Counted from the stretch's first letter, positions 10,460 to 20,235 are shown. The stretch is DNA of 64,000 nt from an uncultured Prevotella sp. (GCA_900540375.1 UQFS01000003.1:67919-131918); one strand, 5' to 3'. Notes: generated by a model not told the origin, from the letters alone. Translations and numbers: made by a program.

Positions 10460-13222
10460 ATGAACAAGCTCTTCTTACTTGACGCTTACGCCATCATTTT
10501 CCGGGCGTACTATGCCTTTATCAACCGACCGACCATCAACTCCAAAGGCCTGAACACCTCCGCTATCCTGGGCTTTTGCAACACGTTGAGGGAGATCATT
10601 GACAAAGAGCATCCTACCCATCTTGGCGTGGCCTTCGACCACGGCAGGACTTTCCGCCACGAGGCTTATCCACCCTACAAGGCACAGCGCGAGGAGACAC
10701 CGGAAGACATCAAGCTCAGCGTACCTTATATAAAGGAGATCCTACAGGCCATGCACATCCCCGTCTTGCAGGCCGACGGCTTTGAGGCCGACGACGTCAT
10801 CGGCACGCTGGCAACCAAAGCCGGGCAGGCCGGAGTGGAGACCTATATGCTCACCCCCGACAAGGACTATGGACAGCTCATCGCGCCAAACGTCTTTATG
10901 TTCAAACCACGCCACGGAGGTGGCTATGACAAAATCGGCGAGAGCGAGATCAAAGAGAAGTATGGTATCGACTCCGCGCACAAGGTCATCGACCTGCTGG
11001 CCCTCATGGGTGACTCAGCCGACAACTATCCCGGTTGCCCCGGCGTAGGAGAGAAGACTGCCGTGAAGTTGATCAATGAGTTCGGATCGTGTGAAGAGCT
11101 CCTCACCCACGCCGACCGGCTCAAAGGAAAAATGCGGGAGAAGGTGGAAAACGCCAAAGACGACATCAAGATGTCGAAGTTCCTCGCCACCATCCGCACC
11201 GATGTGCCCATCGAGCTCAACCTCGACGAACTGAAGATGACCGAGCCCGACGAGAAGCAACTCAGCGAGATCTTCGCACAACTCGAGTTTAAGCGACTTG
11301 CCGAGAAATTTCTCCATAAGGCTGAAAATGCCAAGAAGAACGCTCCAAAACAGCCTTCTCTTTTTGACGAAATTCCGACCGACGGGTCAGTTGCCGCTGA
11401 AAATTCGATTCTCGCAAGCCTTAAAACGACCCCTCACGAGTATCAACTGATTGATAACAAGCAAGATGTGTCTCAACTTTATGACTTTTTGAGGACAAAA
11501 GAAATTCTCAGTTTAGACACAGAAACCACTTCAACAAGCCCCGTCGACGCCGAATTGGTCGGTTTGAGCTTCGCTGTTGAGGAAAACAAGGCATATTATG
11601 TGGCGATACCAGCCAATCGTGAAGAAGCCTTGCAATATGTTAACATATTCAAACCTCTCTATGAGAACACGGAAACGCTCAAGGTCGGACAGAACATCAA
11701 GTACGACTATGAGGTACTCCGCAACTATGGCGTCGACATCCAGGGCCGCATGTTCGACACCATGCTCGCCCACTATGTGCTTCAGCCCGAACTGCATCAC
11801 AACATGGACTTCATGGCCGAGACACTCCTCCACTACCGTACCATACACATCGAAGAGCTCATCGGACCCAAAGGAAAGCATCAGAAGAACATGCGCGACC
11901 TGGATCCTAAAGATGTATATGAATACGCGGCTGAGGATGCCGACGTCACTTTGAAGCTGAAAAACGTGCTCGAGCCCATGCTCAAGGAGAAGGGAATGGA
12001 GCGGCTGTTCTGGGACATCGAGATGCCACTCGTCAAGGTTCTCGCCGACATGGAGCTCAACGGCGTCTGCCTCGACACCGACTCGCTCAAAGAGACGGAG
12101 CGCATCTTCAAGGAGCGCATGGCCCACTATGAGCAGTACGCCTATGAGCTCGCAGGCGAAACGTTCAACATCAGCAGCCCCAAGCAGGTCGGCGACATCC
12201 TCTTCGGCAAGATGCAGCTCCTCGACAAACCCAAGAAGACGCGCACAGGACAGTATGTCACCTCTGAGGAGGTACTGCTTCAGTTGCGCGACAAGGCTCC
12301 TATCGTCGACGACATCCTCAATTACCGTGGACTGAAAAAGCTCCTCGGCACCTATGTCGAGGCATTGCCACTGTTGATCAACAAGCGCACGGGACATATC
12401 CATACGTCGTTCAATCAGGCAGTTACCGCCACGGGGCGACTCTCATCCTCAGACCCTAACCTGCAGAACATTCCCGTGCGTGACGACGACGGCAAGGAGA
12501 TCCGCAAATGCTTCGTGCCCGAGCCGGGCTGCCTCTTCTTCTCCGCTGACTACAGCCAGATAGAGTTGCGCATCATGGCTCACCTCAGTGGCGATGAGAA
12601 TATGACAGAGGCGTTCCGCGAGGGACTGGACATCCACCGCGCCACCGCCGCCAAGATATGGAAAGAACCCCTTGATGAGGTCACCGACGCACAGCGCAAG
12701 AAGGCCAAGCAAGCCAACTTCGGCATCATCTACGGCATCACTGCCTTTGGTCTGGCGCAGCGCATGGGCATTCCCAACGGTGAGGCACGACAGCTCATCC
12801 AGGACTATTTCGCTACCTTCCCCAAAGTCCATGCGTTCATGGAAAACGCCATCACGACGGCACGAGAGAAGAAATATGCTGAGACGATGTTTGGCCGGCG
12901 CCGCTATCTGCCCGATATAGACTCCAAGAACGGCACCGTGCGAGGCTTTGCTGAGCGCAATGCCATCAACGCGCCCATTCAGGGATCGGAAGCCGACATC
13001 ATCAAGATAGCCATGATACGCATCTGGCGACGCTTCAAAGAGGAAGGCATACGATCCAAAATGATCCTTCAGGTGCACGACGAACTCAACTTCAGCGTCT
13101 ATCCCGAAGAGAGAGACAAGGTAGAGAACATCGTCCTCACCGAGATGCAAAACGCCTGTCAACTCAGCGTACCACTGATTGCTGACGCCGGTTGGGGAAA
13201 GAACTGGCTGGAAGCGCACTAA
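10460..13222 (+). CDS. polA: DNA polymerase I
   Basis: A 920-residue repair and Okazaki-fragment polymerase. The N-terminal 5'-3' exonuclease/flap domain spans about residues 1-290 (FEADDVIGTLA, TPDKDYGQL, GDSADNYPGCPGVGEKTA). The 3'-5' proofreading domain keeps its DxE pair (LSLDTETTS near 351), so proofreading is probably active, unlike in Taq or Bacillus Pol I. Polymerase motif A (DYSQIELRIMAHLS, about 696), motif B (KKAKQANFGIIYG, about 747) and motif C (QVHDE, about 871) are intact. An inverted repeat, probably the terminator, begins 18 bp after the stop. Confidence 0.98.
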   Translation: MNKLFLLDAYAIIFRAYYAFINRPTINSKGLNTSAILGFCNTLREIIDKEHPTHLGVAFDHGRTFRHEAYPPYKAQREETPEDIKLSVPYIKEILQAMHIPVLQADGFEADDVIGTLATKAGQAGVETYMLTPDKDYGQLIAPNVFMFKPRHGGGYDKIGESEIKEKYGIDSAHKVIDLLALMGDSADNYPGCPGVGEKTAVKLINEFGSCEELLTHADRLKGKMREKVENAKDDIKMSKFLATIRTDVPIELNLDELKMTEPDEKQLSEIFAQLEFKRLAEKFLHKAENAKKNAPKQPSLFDEIPTDGSVAAENSILASLKTTPHEYQLIDNKQDVSQLYDFLRTKEILSLDTETTSTSPVDAELVGLSFAVEENKAYYVAIPANREEALQYVNIFKPLYENTETLKVGQNIKYDYEVLRNYGVDIQGRMFDTMLAHYVLQPELHHNMDFMAETLLHYRTIHIEELIGPKGKHQKNMRDLDPKDVYEYAAEDADVTLKLKNVLEPMLKEKGMERLFWDIEMPLVKVLADMELNGVCLDTDSLKETERIFKERMAHYEQYAYELAGETFNISSPKQVGDILFGKMQLLDKPKKTRTGQYVTSEEVLLQLRDKAPIVDDILNYRGLKKLLGTYVEALPLLINKRTGHIHTSFNQAVTATGRLSSSDPNLQNIPVRDDDGKEIRKCFVPEPGCLFFSADYSQIELRIMAHLSGDENMTEAFREGLDIHRATAAKIWKEPLDEVTDAQRKKAKQANFGIIYGITAFGLAQRMGIPNGEARQLIQDYFATFPKVHAFMENAITTAREKKYAETMFGRRRYLPDIDSKNGTVRGFAERNAINAPIQGSEADIIKIAMIRIWRRFKEEGIRSKMILQVHDELNFSVYPEERDKVENIVLTEMQNACQLSVPLIADAGWGKNWLEAH

Positions 13223-13240
13223 AGTAAAGATGTCAGACAA

Positions 13241-13300
13241 TTCCAAATTTCTTATAAGATTTTCGAAATCGACTCCAAAAATCTTATAAGAAATTGGGAA
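13241..13300. terminator. Long AT-rich inverted repeat behind polA
   Basis: Two 23-bp arms (13241-13263 and 13278-13300) match at 22 of 23 positions across a 14-nt loop; both carry TTCTTATAAG or its complement. The position just after polA suggests a terminator or 3'-end processing element, although the stem is unusually long and AT-rich and a clean U-tail is lacking. Confidence 0.5.
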
Positions 13301-13309
13301 TTTAACAGT

Positions 13310-13345
13310 TACCTTTGCCCACCTCAGATATTTTTCTTACTTTTG
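13310..13345 (+). promoter_or_regulatory. Two candidate -7 elements upstream of ychF
   Basis: TACCTTTG (13310-13317) and TACTTTTG (13338-13345) both fit TAnnTTTG, 28 bp apart, upstream of the ychF ATG at 13380. They could be tandem start sites. TTTG at -33 is not convincing for either. Confidence 0.5.
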
Positions 13346-13379
13346 CAAACAGAAAAGATATAAACGCTTATATAAAGAC

Positions 13380-14483
13380 ATGTCATTAAAATGTGGTATT
13401 GTAGGCTTACCAAACGTGGGAAAGTCTACTTTGTTCAATTGCTTATCCAGTGCTAAGGCACAGGCCGCTAACTTCCCCTTCTGTACGATCGAACCCAACT
13501 TAGGCGTGATTACGGTGCCCGACGAGCGACTCACAAAACTTGCCGAAATCGTGCACCCGGGACGTATCGTGCCTGCTACCTGCGAGATCGTGGACATTGC
13601 AGGACTGGTGAAAGGCGCTTCCAAAGGCGAAGGACTCGGCAACAAGTTCCTCGGAAACATCCGCGAATGCGATGCCATCATTCATGTCATCCGCTGCTTC
13701 GACGACGACAACGTGGTGCGCGAGGGCGGTGCTCCCGTAGACCCTATCGCCGACAAGGAAACCATTGATACCGAGCTGCAGCTCAAAGACTTGGAGACTA
13801 TCGAAGGACAAATGGCCAAGCAGGAGAAGATCGCTGCTACCGGCAACAAAGACGCCAAGGTTCTGGTGTCTGTCCTCAAGGCTTATAAAGAGGTTCTCGA
13901 CCGTGGCGAGAACGCCCGCTCGGTGACTTTCGACACCAAGGAAGCGCAGCAGGCCGCTCACGACCTCTTCCTGCTCACCACCAAACCGGTGCTTTATGTC
14001 TGCAATGTCGACGAGCAGAGTGCCAAAACAGGCAATGACTACTCCAAGAAAATAGAGGAGATCGCAACCCAAGAGGGCGCCGAAGCCATGGTCATCGCTG
14101 CCAAGACAGAGGAAGATATCGCCTCGCTCGACACCTATGAGGACAAGAAGCTCTTCCTCGACGAGCTGGGACTGGAGGAGAGCGGCGTCAACCGACTCAT
14201 CAAGAAAGCCTATCATCTGCTCAACCTGCAGACGTTTATCACCGCAGGCGAGATGGAGGTGAAGGCCTGGACTTTCCATAAGGGCTGGAAGGCACCACAG
14301 TGCGCTGGTGTCATCCACACCGACTTCGAGAAGGGATTCATCCGCGCTGAGGTCATCAAGTACGAGGACTATATCAAGTACGGATCTGAGGCCGCTGTGC
14401 GCGAGGCCGGTAAGCTCGGCATCGAGGGCAAGGACTATGAGGTGCAGGACGGCGACATCATGCACTTCCGCTTCAACGTCTAA
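13380..14483 (+). CDS. ychF: Ribosome-associated ATPase YchF (OLA1 family)
   Basis: A 367-residue Obg-family P-loop NTPase that prefers ATP and binds ribosomes; it is linked to stress and redox responses. G1 is GLPNVGKST at residues 9-17, G3 is DIAGLVKGAS near 71-80, and the G4 position reads YVCNVDE rather than NKxD, the hallmark that gives YchF its ATP preference. A coiled-coil insertion lies in the middle and a C-terminal TGS domain covers about 280-365 (AWTFHKGWKAPQCAGVIHTDFEKGF). The start and length are normal. It is followed by lgt after 55 bp. Confidence 0.97.
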   Translation: MSLKCGIVGLPNVGKSTLFNCLSSAKAQAANFPFCTIEPNLGVITVPDERLTKLAEIVHPGRIVPATCEIVDIAGLVKGASKGEGLGNKFLGNIRECDAIIHVIRCFDDDNVVREGGAPVDPIADKETIDTELQLKDLETIEGQMAKQEKIAATGNKDAKVLVSVLKAYKEVLDRGENARSVTFDTKEAQQAAHDLFLLTTKPVLYVCNVDEQSAKTGNDYSKKIEEIATQEGAEAMVIAAKTEEDIASLDTYEDKKLFLDELGLEESGVNRLIKKAYHLLNLQTFITAGEMEVKAWTFHKGWKAPQCAGVIHTDFEKGFIRAEVIKYEDYIKYGSEAAVREAGKLGIEGKDYEVQDGDIMHFRFNV

Positions 14484-14538
14484 GCCACGGATGCCTTACC
14501 CTATTACACATATCTTATAAGCTAAAAAGGCACATATC

Positions 14539-15387
14539 ATGTCAACATTACTCTCTTATATCGTCTGGGATCCAGACCAAGTCATGTTCCACGTGGGACA
14601 TTTTGGCGTTCGTTGGTATGCCGTATGCTGGATGGTCGGTCTGATTCTGGGCTACTTGCTCATGCAACGACTCTATAAACAGCAGCATATCCCCGACGAG
14701 AAGTTCGAGCCGCTGTTTATCTATATCTTTGTTTCTGTGTTGGTGGGTGCGCGACTGGGCCACTGCCTGTTCTATCAGCCCGACTATTTCCTCTCATCCT
14801 GGGATCATTTCATAGAGATGCTCGTCCCTATGCATCACATGCCCGACGGCTCTTGGAAATACACCGGCTATGAGGGACTGGCCTCACATGGCGGCGTGAT
14901 CGGTATGATCATTGCCATCTTCATCTACTGCCATCGCAACAAGATCTCACCCTGGGTAGTGTTTGACAATATGGGCATCTGCTCCTGCGTCACAGCCACC
15001 TTCATCCGCTTGGGCAATCTGATGAACAGTGAGATCATCGGCAAGGTGACCGATGTGCCTTGGGCTTTCATCTTCGAGCGTGTAGACCAGTATCCGCGTC
15101 ATCCCGGCCAGCTCTATGAGGCCCTGTCCTACGCCTGCTTCTTTGTGATCATCTATCTCGTCTATCGCAAACACCGCGACATGGTTGGCAGTGGACTCTA
15201 CCTCGGACTGTGCCTCACGCTGGTGTTTGCAGCCCGCTTCCTCATCGAGTATACCAAAGATATCCAGGAAGCTTTCGAGGCCAACATGCCACTGGATATG
15301 GGACAGCTGCTGTCGATTCCGTTTATCATCATCGGCATCCTGTGCATCCTCCACGCAAAGAAGTTCAAAACCGTAAAGAAAGACTGA
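14539..15387 (+). CDS. lgt: Prolipoprotein diacylglyceryl transferase
   Basis: A 282-residue inner-membrane enzyme that moves diacylglycerol from phosphatidylglycerol to the lipobox cysteine of prolipoproteins, the first step of lipoprotein maturation. The Lgt signature RLGNLMNSEIIG is at about residues 157-168 and HPGQLYEAL at about 188-196; around seven hydrophobic segments are visible. The N-terminal FGVRWYAVCW block supports the start. The Ig-like lipoprotein encoded downstream is a likely substrate. Closed by a strong terminator at 15416-15456. Confidence 0.96.
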   Translation: MSTLLSYIVWDPDQVMFHVGHFGVRWYAVCWMVGLILGYLLMQRLYKQQHIPDEKFEPLFIYIFVSVLVGARLGHCLFYQPDYFLSSWDHFIEMLVPMHHMPDGSWKYTGYEGLASHGGVIGMIIAIFIYCHRNKISPWVVFDNMGICSCVTATFIRLGNLMNSEIIGKVTDVPWAFIFERVDQYPRHPGQLYEALSYACFFVIIYLVYRKHRDMVGSGLYLGLCLTLVFAARFLIEYTKDIQEAFEANMPLDMGQLLSIPFIIIGILCILHAKKFKTVKKD

Positions 15388-15415
15388 GCCTACATCAGTC
15401 CGTCAACGAATAACG

Positions 15416-15456
15416 ACCTCCAGCCAAGGCAAACAACCTGAGCCTTTGCTGGAGGT
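15416..15456 (+). terminator. Rho-independent terminator of lgt
   Basis: 9-bp stem ACCTCCAGC / GCTGGAGGT, extended by an inner AAGGC/GCCTT, followed by TTTTTGTTTT. Confidence 0.85.
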
Positions 15457-15543
15457 TTTTTGTTTTCTTCCTCACTGCAACAACAAAAGCAAGCTACACA
15501 TATAAAAAAAGCTAAATTAGTAGAGGATGTCAAAGTTTTAGAC

Positions 15544-15551
15544 TAATTTTG
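15544..15551 (+). promoter_or_regulatory. Candidate -7 element of the GH3 gene
   Basis: TAATTTTG fits TAnnTTTG and lies 28 bp before the ATG at 15580, just after the lgt terminator, so GH3 probably starts a new transcription unit. Confidence 0.5.
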
Positions 15552-15579
15552 CACCTTAGATTGATATATTGCGCAAAAT

Positions 15580-17100
15580 ATGAGTTTGACAAAGTTTGCA
15601 AGCAAGTTGTTCAAACCACGACAATATGAGCTCGAGAAGCACTATACTCAACCCGAGGCTCTCCAACGCCGTGCGTTGCACTACCTGCTTGAGAAGGGTA
15701 AATATACCGAATATGGACGCAACCACATGCTGGCAAGTACGCACAGCTACGACGATTTCGTCAACAATGTGCCCATTAATACATACGAAGAACTGAAAAG
15801 CGACATCGATCGTATGCGTCATGGCGAGGCCAACGTATTGTGGCCCGGCGTGGTGAAATGGTATGCTAAATCCTCAGGAACCACCAATGACAAGTCGAAG
15901 TTCATCCCTGTTTCTTCCGACGGACTGCACAACATTCACTATAAAGGCGGTGCCGACGTGGTCACTGTCTACCTTCGCAACCATCCCGGCAGCCGCCTCT
16001 TCGACGGCAAGTCGCTCATCCTCGGTGGCAGCCACTCGCCCAACTACAATGTGGAAGGCTCACTCGTGGGTGACCTCAGTGCCATCCTCATTGAGAATAT
16101 CAACCCGATTGCCAACCTCTTCCGCGTGCCGAAGAAGCAGACGGCCCTGCTTTCCGACTTTGAAGTCAAACGCGACCGCATTGCCCACGAATGTCTGAAA
16201 TGCAATGTGACCAACATCTCCGGTGTGCCATCGTGGATGCTTAGCGTGCTCGTGCGCGTGCTGGAGATCTCCGGAAAAGAGCATATTGAGGATGTGTGGC
16301 CCAATCTGGAGGTGTTCTTCCACGGCGGTATTGCCTTCACGCCCTATCGCAAGCAGTATGAGCAGATCATCACCTCACCGAAGATGCACTATATGGAGAC
16401 CTACAACGCTTCTGAGGGTTTCTTCGGACTGCAGGACGATCCCACTGATAAAAGCATGCTCCTGATGCTCGACTACGGCGTGTTTTATGAATTCATCCCC
16501 TTGGAGGATGTAGGAAAAGACAACCCGAGCATCGTGCCGCTCGAAGGAGTGGAACTCGGACGCAACTACGCGATTGTCATCACCACGTCGTGCGGACTGT
16601 GGCGCTACATGATCGGTGACACCATCAGCTTCACGTCCAAACGGCCGTACAAATTCATCATCACCGGGCGTACCAAGCACTTTATCAATGCCTTCGGCGA
16701 GGAACTGATCATGGACAACGCTGAGAAGGGACTCGACTACGCCTGCGAGAAGACCGGTGCGCAAGTCAAGGAATACACGGCAGCTCCTGTCTACATGGAT
16801 GAAAATGCCAAGTGCCGCCATCAGTGGCTGATCGAGTTCTCCGTAGAGCCCGACAGCCTGAACCGTTTCGCCGACCTCCTTGACAAGAAGCTCCAGGAGA
16901 TCAATTCAGACTACGAGGCTAAGCGCTCACACAACGTAACGCTACAGCATCTCGAAGTCGTCAAGGCAAGACCCAATCTCTTCAACGACTGGCTCAAATC
17001 CAAAGGCAAGCTCGGCGGACAACATAAGGTGCCGCGACTGAGCAACTCCAGAAAGAATATGGATGAATTGCTGGAGATGAACCATAAAGAAAACGAATAG
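15580..17100 (+). CDS. GH3 auxin-responsive promoter family protein (acyl-adenylating)
   Basis: A 506-residue member of the GH3 family, within the adenylate-forming (ANL) superfamily. Plant GH3 enzymes adenylate a carboxylate hormone and join it to an amino acid. The ATP/AMP motif reads YAKSSGTTNDKSKFIP at about residues 95-110, the second motif YNASEGFFGLQDD at about 275-287, and the hinge segments GLWRYMIGDTISF (about 341) and GRTKHFINAFGEEL (about 364) are intact, so it should be catalytically competent. No signal peptide is seen, so it is probably cytosolic. The bacterial substrate is unknown. It shares a strand and short gaps (86 and 107 bp) with an outer-membrane-type lipoprotein and a DUF3108 protein. 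Confidence 0.88.
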   Translation: MSLTKFASKLFKPRQYELEKHYTQPEALQRRALHYLLEKGKYTEYGRNHMLASTHSYDDFVNNVPINTYEELKSDIDRMRHGEANVLWPGVVKWYAKSSGTTNDKSKFIPVSSDGLHNIHYKGGADVVTVYLRNHPGSRLFDGKSLILGGSHSPNYNVEGSLVGDLSAILIENINPIANLFRVPKKQTALLSDFEVKRDRIAHECLKCNVTNISGVPSWMLSVLVRVLEISGKEHIEDVWPNLEVFFHGGIAFTPYRKQYEQIITSPKMHYMETYNASEGFFGLQDDPTDKSMLLMLDYGVFYEFIPLEDVGKDNPSIVPLEGVELGRNYAIVITTSCGLWRYMIGDTISFTSKRPYKFIITGRTKHFINAFGEELIMDNAEKGLDYACEKTGAQVKEYTAAPVYMDENAKCRHQWLIEFSVEPDSLNRFADLLDKKLQEINSDYEAKRSHNVTLQHLEVVKARPNLFNDWLKSKGKLGGQHKVPRLSNSRKNMDELLEMNHKENE

Positions 17101-17186
17101 TTCCGTCACTCTGCCACGCCCTTTACAGGCTCATCTCACAGTCTGCCGGGGACCACAAAAGTGCAGAGCATAAACGAGTATAGACC

Positions 17187-19166
17187 ATGGACAAGCATAA
17201 CAAGCATATCGAATGGAAAGAGACTGGCAGCCGCTTGCTGCTCTTCACCCTCTCTTTTCTTTTCCTGCTTCTGCTCCACTCGTGTGCCCGCATGGGACAG
17301 CCCGATGGTGGCTGGTACGATGAGACACCGCCTAAAGTGGTCGGTGCCAATCCTGACGACCATGCCACCAATGTGCACCGCAAGCACATATACATCAACT
17401 TTGATGAGTTCATCACCATCGACAACCCTACAGAGAACGTGGTTGTATCGCCGCCACAACTTGAGGCGCCCGAGATCAAGGGACAAGGCAAGCGCATCAG
17501 CGTGGAGCTTATGGACTCTTTGAAACCCAACACTACCTACACGATAGACTTCTCCAACGCCATCTCTGACAACAACGAGGGCAATCCGCTGGGCAACTAT
17601 ACCTATAGTTTCTCCACCGGCGACCACATCGATACGCTCGAAGTGGCCGGTTACGTGCTTGAAGCCGACAATTTGGAGCCGGTCAAAGGCATCCTCGTGG
17701 GGCTGTACAGCAACATGGAGGACAGCGCATTTCAGAAGACTCCCATGATGCGCGTGTCGCGCACTGACTCCCGCGGACACTTTATCATACGTGGAGTAGC
17801 CCCCGGCTCTTACCGCATCTACGCCCTCAAAGACGCTGACGGTGACTATCGTTATGCTCAAAAGAGCGAGATGATTGCCTTCAACCATCAAACGGTCACA
17901 CCGACATTCAAGCCCGATGTCAGACAGGACACGACGTGGCTCGACACGCTCCACATCGCCAGCATCACCGATGTACACTACACTCATTATCTCCCGGACG
18001 ACATTTGTCTGCGTGCCTTCACCGGTATCAACACCGACCGATACTTCGTCAAGGCTGAACGCAGGGAAGCCAATCACTTCACACTCTTCTACACCTATGG
18101 TGACGCAGACCTTCCTAAGCTCCGTGGACTCAACTTCAATGCCGACAATGCCTTCATTATCGATCCGTCAGCTAAGCGCGATACCATCACCTACTGGCTG
18201 CGCGACACGGCACTGATCAACCAGGACACACTCGAAGTGGAGCTTCAGCACCATATCACCGACTCGCTCGGGGTGCTCCGTCTGCGCACCGACACGCTCA
18301 CCATCCTATCTAAACAGCCCTATGCCAAACGGCTGAAAAAACAAAAGAAAGCCTACGACAAATGGGTAAAAGAGCAGGAGAAGAAAAAGAAAAAGGGAGA
18401 ACCTTACGACTCGGTCATGGCCGTGAAGCCGCTCGAAACAGCCATCACACCCGGCAGCGAGATGGATCCGGACCAAAACGTCACCATGACGTCACAAGTA
18501 CCCATCAAGGACATAGACATCGAAAAGATGGTGCATCTCTATTCCCAACCGCCCGGCGACTCGCTATGGTACCGCGAGCCCTTCGAGATGACACGCGTCA
18601 ATGCCCTCTCCTACCTGCTCAAGGCATCGTGGAAACCCGATTATCAATACAGCTTAGAGATTGACAGTACCGCTTTCCAGTCCATCTACGGTGATCTGTC
18701 AGCCAAGATCAAGACCGGACTGAAGGTGCGCAGTAACGACACCTATGCCTCGTTGCTCGTCACCATCAACGGCATGCAGGGCAAGCACATCATCGCACAA
18801 CTCATGGACGAGGGCGACAAGGTCGTCAAGCAAGCCTTCACAGACAACGGCCAGGCGGAGTTCTACTACCTCAAGGAGGGTAAGTACTACCTGAGGATGA
18901 TCGAGGATACCAACGGCAACAAACAGTGGGATACAGGCGATTTCGGTAAGGACATAGAACCGGAGCCCGTCTATTACTATCCCGAAGTGATTGAGTGCCG
19001 CGCCAAATGGGACGCCTCACGCTCATGGGATCCTACAGCCACACCACTCTATCGCCAAAAGCCATCGGCCATCACCAAGCAAAAGGCTGATAAGCAAAAG
19101 CAGGTGCAGCATAGAAATGCCGACAGAGCCAAGAAGCTCGGCATTCAATACATCCCTAAGCCCTAA
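17187..19166 (+). CDS. Ig-like domain lipoprotein
   Basis: A 659-residue exported lipoprotein of unknown function. The N-terminus has a basic start, a strongly hydrophobic stretch (LLLFTLSFLFLLLL, about residues 19-32) and the lipobox LHSC at about 33-36, so Lgt should modify it. An SbsA/Big_5-type Ig-like domain follows (about 45-145: DETPPKVVGANPDDHATN, ending NYTYSFSTGD). Next is a carnitine-like carboxypeptidase-regulatory fold pattern (EPVKGILVGLY, RGVAPGSYRIYALKDADGD, about 165-225). The rest is beta-rich with a lysine-rich linker near 380-400 and again at the C-terminus. Such proteins are common beside GH3 in my reading of Bacteroidota genomes, but I cannot state a role. Confidence 0.8.
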   Translation: MDKHNKHIEWKETGSRLLLFTLSFLFLLLLHSCARMGQPDGGWYDETPPKVVGANPDDHATNVHRKHIYINFDEFITIDNPTENVVVSPPQLEAPEIKGQGKRISVELMDSLKPNTTYTIDFSNAISDNNEGNPLGNYTYSFSTGDHIDTLEVAGYVLEADNLEPVKGILVGLYSNMEDSAFQKTPMMRVSRTDSRGHFIIRGVAPGSYRIYALKDADGDYRYAQKSEMIAFNHQTVTPTFKPDVRQDTTWLDTLHIASITDVHYTHYLPDDICLRAFTGINTDRYFVKAERREANHFTLFYTYGDADLPKLRGLNFNADNAFIIDPSAKRDTITYWLRDTALINQDTLEVELQHHITDSLGVLRLRTDTLTILSKQPYAKRLKKQKKAYDKWVKEQEKKKKKGEPYDSVMAVKPLETAITPGSEMDPDQNVTMTSQVPIKDIDIEKMVHLYSQPPGDSLWYREPFEMTRVNALSYLLKASWKPDYQYSLEIDSTAFQSIYGDLSAKIKTGLKVRSNDTYASLLVTINGMQGKHIIAQLMDEGDKVVKQAFTDNGQAEFYYLKEGKYYLRMIEDTNGNKQWDTGDFGKDIEPEPVYYYPEVIECRAKWDASRSWDPTATPLYRQKPSAITKQKADKQKQVQHRNADRAKKLGIQYIPKP

Positions 19167-19273
19167 GCCGCGATAGTAAGGGGGACGGCTTCATGCTTTC
19201 CCTAACTACTGCTTCTGTATAAGCACACAGATTGTTCTATATAAGTATCAAGACAGAATAACAAAATCAAGAA

Positions 19274-20092
19274 ATGATGAAAACACTGAAAATCTGGTTT
19301 GTCAGTCTTGTGCTGGCCATAATCGCCACGCAAGCCGGAGCGCAGTGCACCTTCCGAAACACTGCGTTTAAGTCAGGAGAGTTTCTCTCCTACAACCTCT
19401 ATTATAATTGGAAGTTCGTATGGGTAAAGGCTGGCTTCGCCTCGTTCTCTACCATAAAGAGTGTCTACAAAGGCACGCCGGCGTGGCGCGGCAGCCTCAT
19501 CACACGTGGCAACAACCGCGTTGATGACTTCTTTGTGCTTCGCGACACCCTGCTGTGCTACAACAGCCTGGATATGGCACCGCTCTATTATCGCAAAGGC
19601 GCACGAGAAGGCAACCGATACACGGTCGACGAGGTGTTCTACTCCTACCCTGATGGCAAGTGTCACGTCATGCAGCACCGTAAGAAGCACGATGGAAAGA
19701 ACGAATGGGAAAATCACACCTACAACGACTGTGTATACGACATGATGAGCATTTTCCTGCGTGCCCGCTCTTTCAATCCCGAGGGTTGGAAGAAAGGTCA
19801 CGATGTCGACTTCCCTATGGTCGACGGCAATGGCCGTGACCCCGCACGTCTGCACTATGAAGGAAAGGTCAATATCAAAGCCGATGATGGTCACACCTAC
19901 CGCTGTCTGAAACTGGCTTATCTCGAAAGCGAGGACGGAAAGCCCTATAAAAAGATCGTAGATTTCTTTGTCAGCGACGATGCCAACCATATCCCCGTAC
20001 GCTTGGATCTCCACCTCCGCTTCGGCTCTGCCAAAGCCTTCCTGGTAGGATATAAGGGCGTGAAAGGTGAGATCCTGTCACGCGTGAAGTAA
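19274..20092 (+). CDS. DUF3108 domain protein, exported
   Basis: A 272-residue protein with a signal peptide (MMKTLKIWFVSLVLAIIATQ, cleavage likely after AGAQ at about residue 24). The body is beta-rich with the DUF3108 pattern: GEFLSYNLYYNWKFVWVKAG near the mature N-terminus, then a conserved-looking YKKIVDFFVSDDANHIPVRLDL near the end. DUF3108 proteins are predicted periplasmic, with no established activity. It is the last gene of the GH3 cluster. A 22-bp-period array begins 12 bp after its stop codon. Confidence 0.82.
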   Translation: MMKTLKIWFVSLVLAIIATQAGAQCTFRNTAFKSGEFLSYNLYYNWKFVWVKAGFASFSTIKSVYKGTPAWRGSLITRGNNRVDDFFVLRDTLLCYNSLDMAPLYYRKGAREGNRYTVDEVFYSYPDGKCHVMQHRKKHDGKNEWENHTYNDCVYDMMSIFLRARSFNPEGWKKGHDVDFPMVDGNGRDPARLHYEGKVNIKADDGHTYRCLKLAYLESEDGKPYKKIVDFFVSDDANHIPVRLDLHLRFGSAKAFLVGYKGVKGEILSRVK

Positions 20093-20103
20093 AACCATGC
20101 CCG

Positions 20104-20235
20104 CAACAGGCAAGGAATAAAGTCTCAGCAGGCAAGAATGAGAGCCTCCATAGACAAAAATGAAAGTCCCATCAGGCAAGGAAGAAATCTTCTACAGGCA
20201 AGAACGATGGTTCCAACAGACATAAAAGCAACAAC
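20104..20235. repeat. Six-unit tandem array, exact 22-bp period
   Basis: Units start at 20104, 20126, 20148, 20170, 20192 and 20214, each exactly 22 bp. Examples: CAACAGGCAAGGAATAAAGT, CAGCAGGCAAGAATGAGAGC and CATCAGGCAAGGAAGAAATC begin units 1, 2 and 4. The most conserved part is CAGGCAAG in the first half. Divergence grows to unit 6. Confidence 0.85.

Noticed and set aside
14585..14600. TGTTCCACGTGGGACA, one mismatch from a degenerate parS consensus
   Set aside because: It lies inside lgt where it encodes the conserved MFHVGHFG stretch, and the mismatch breaks the palindrome.
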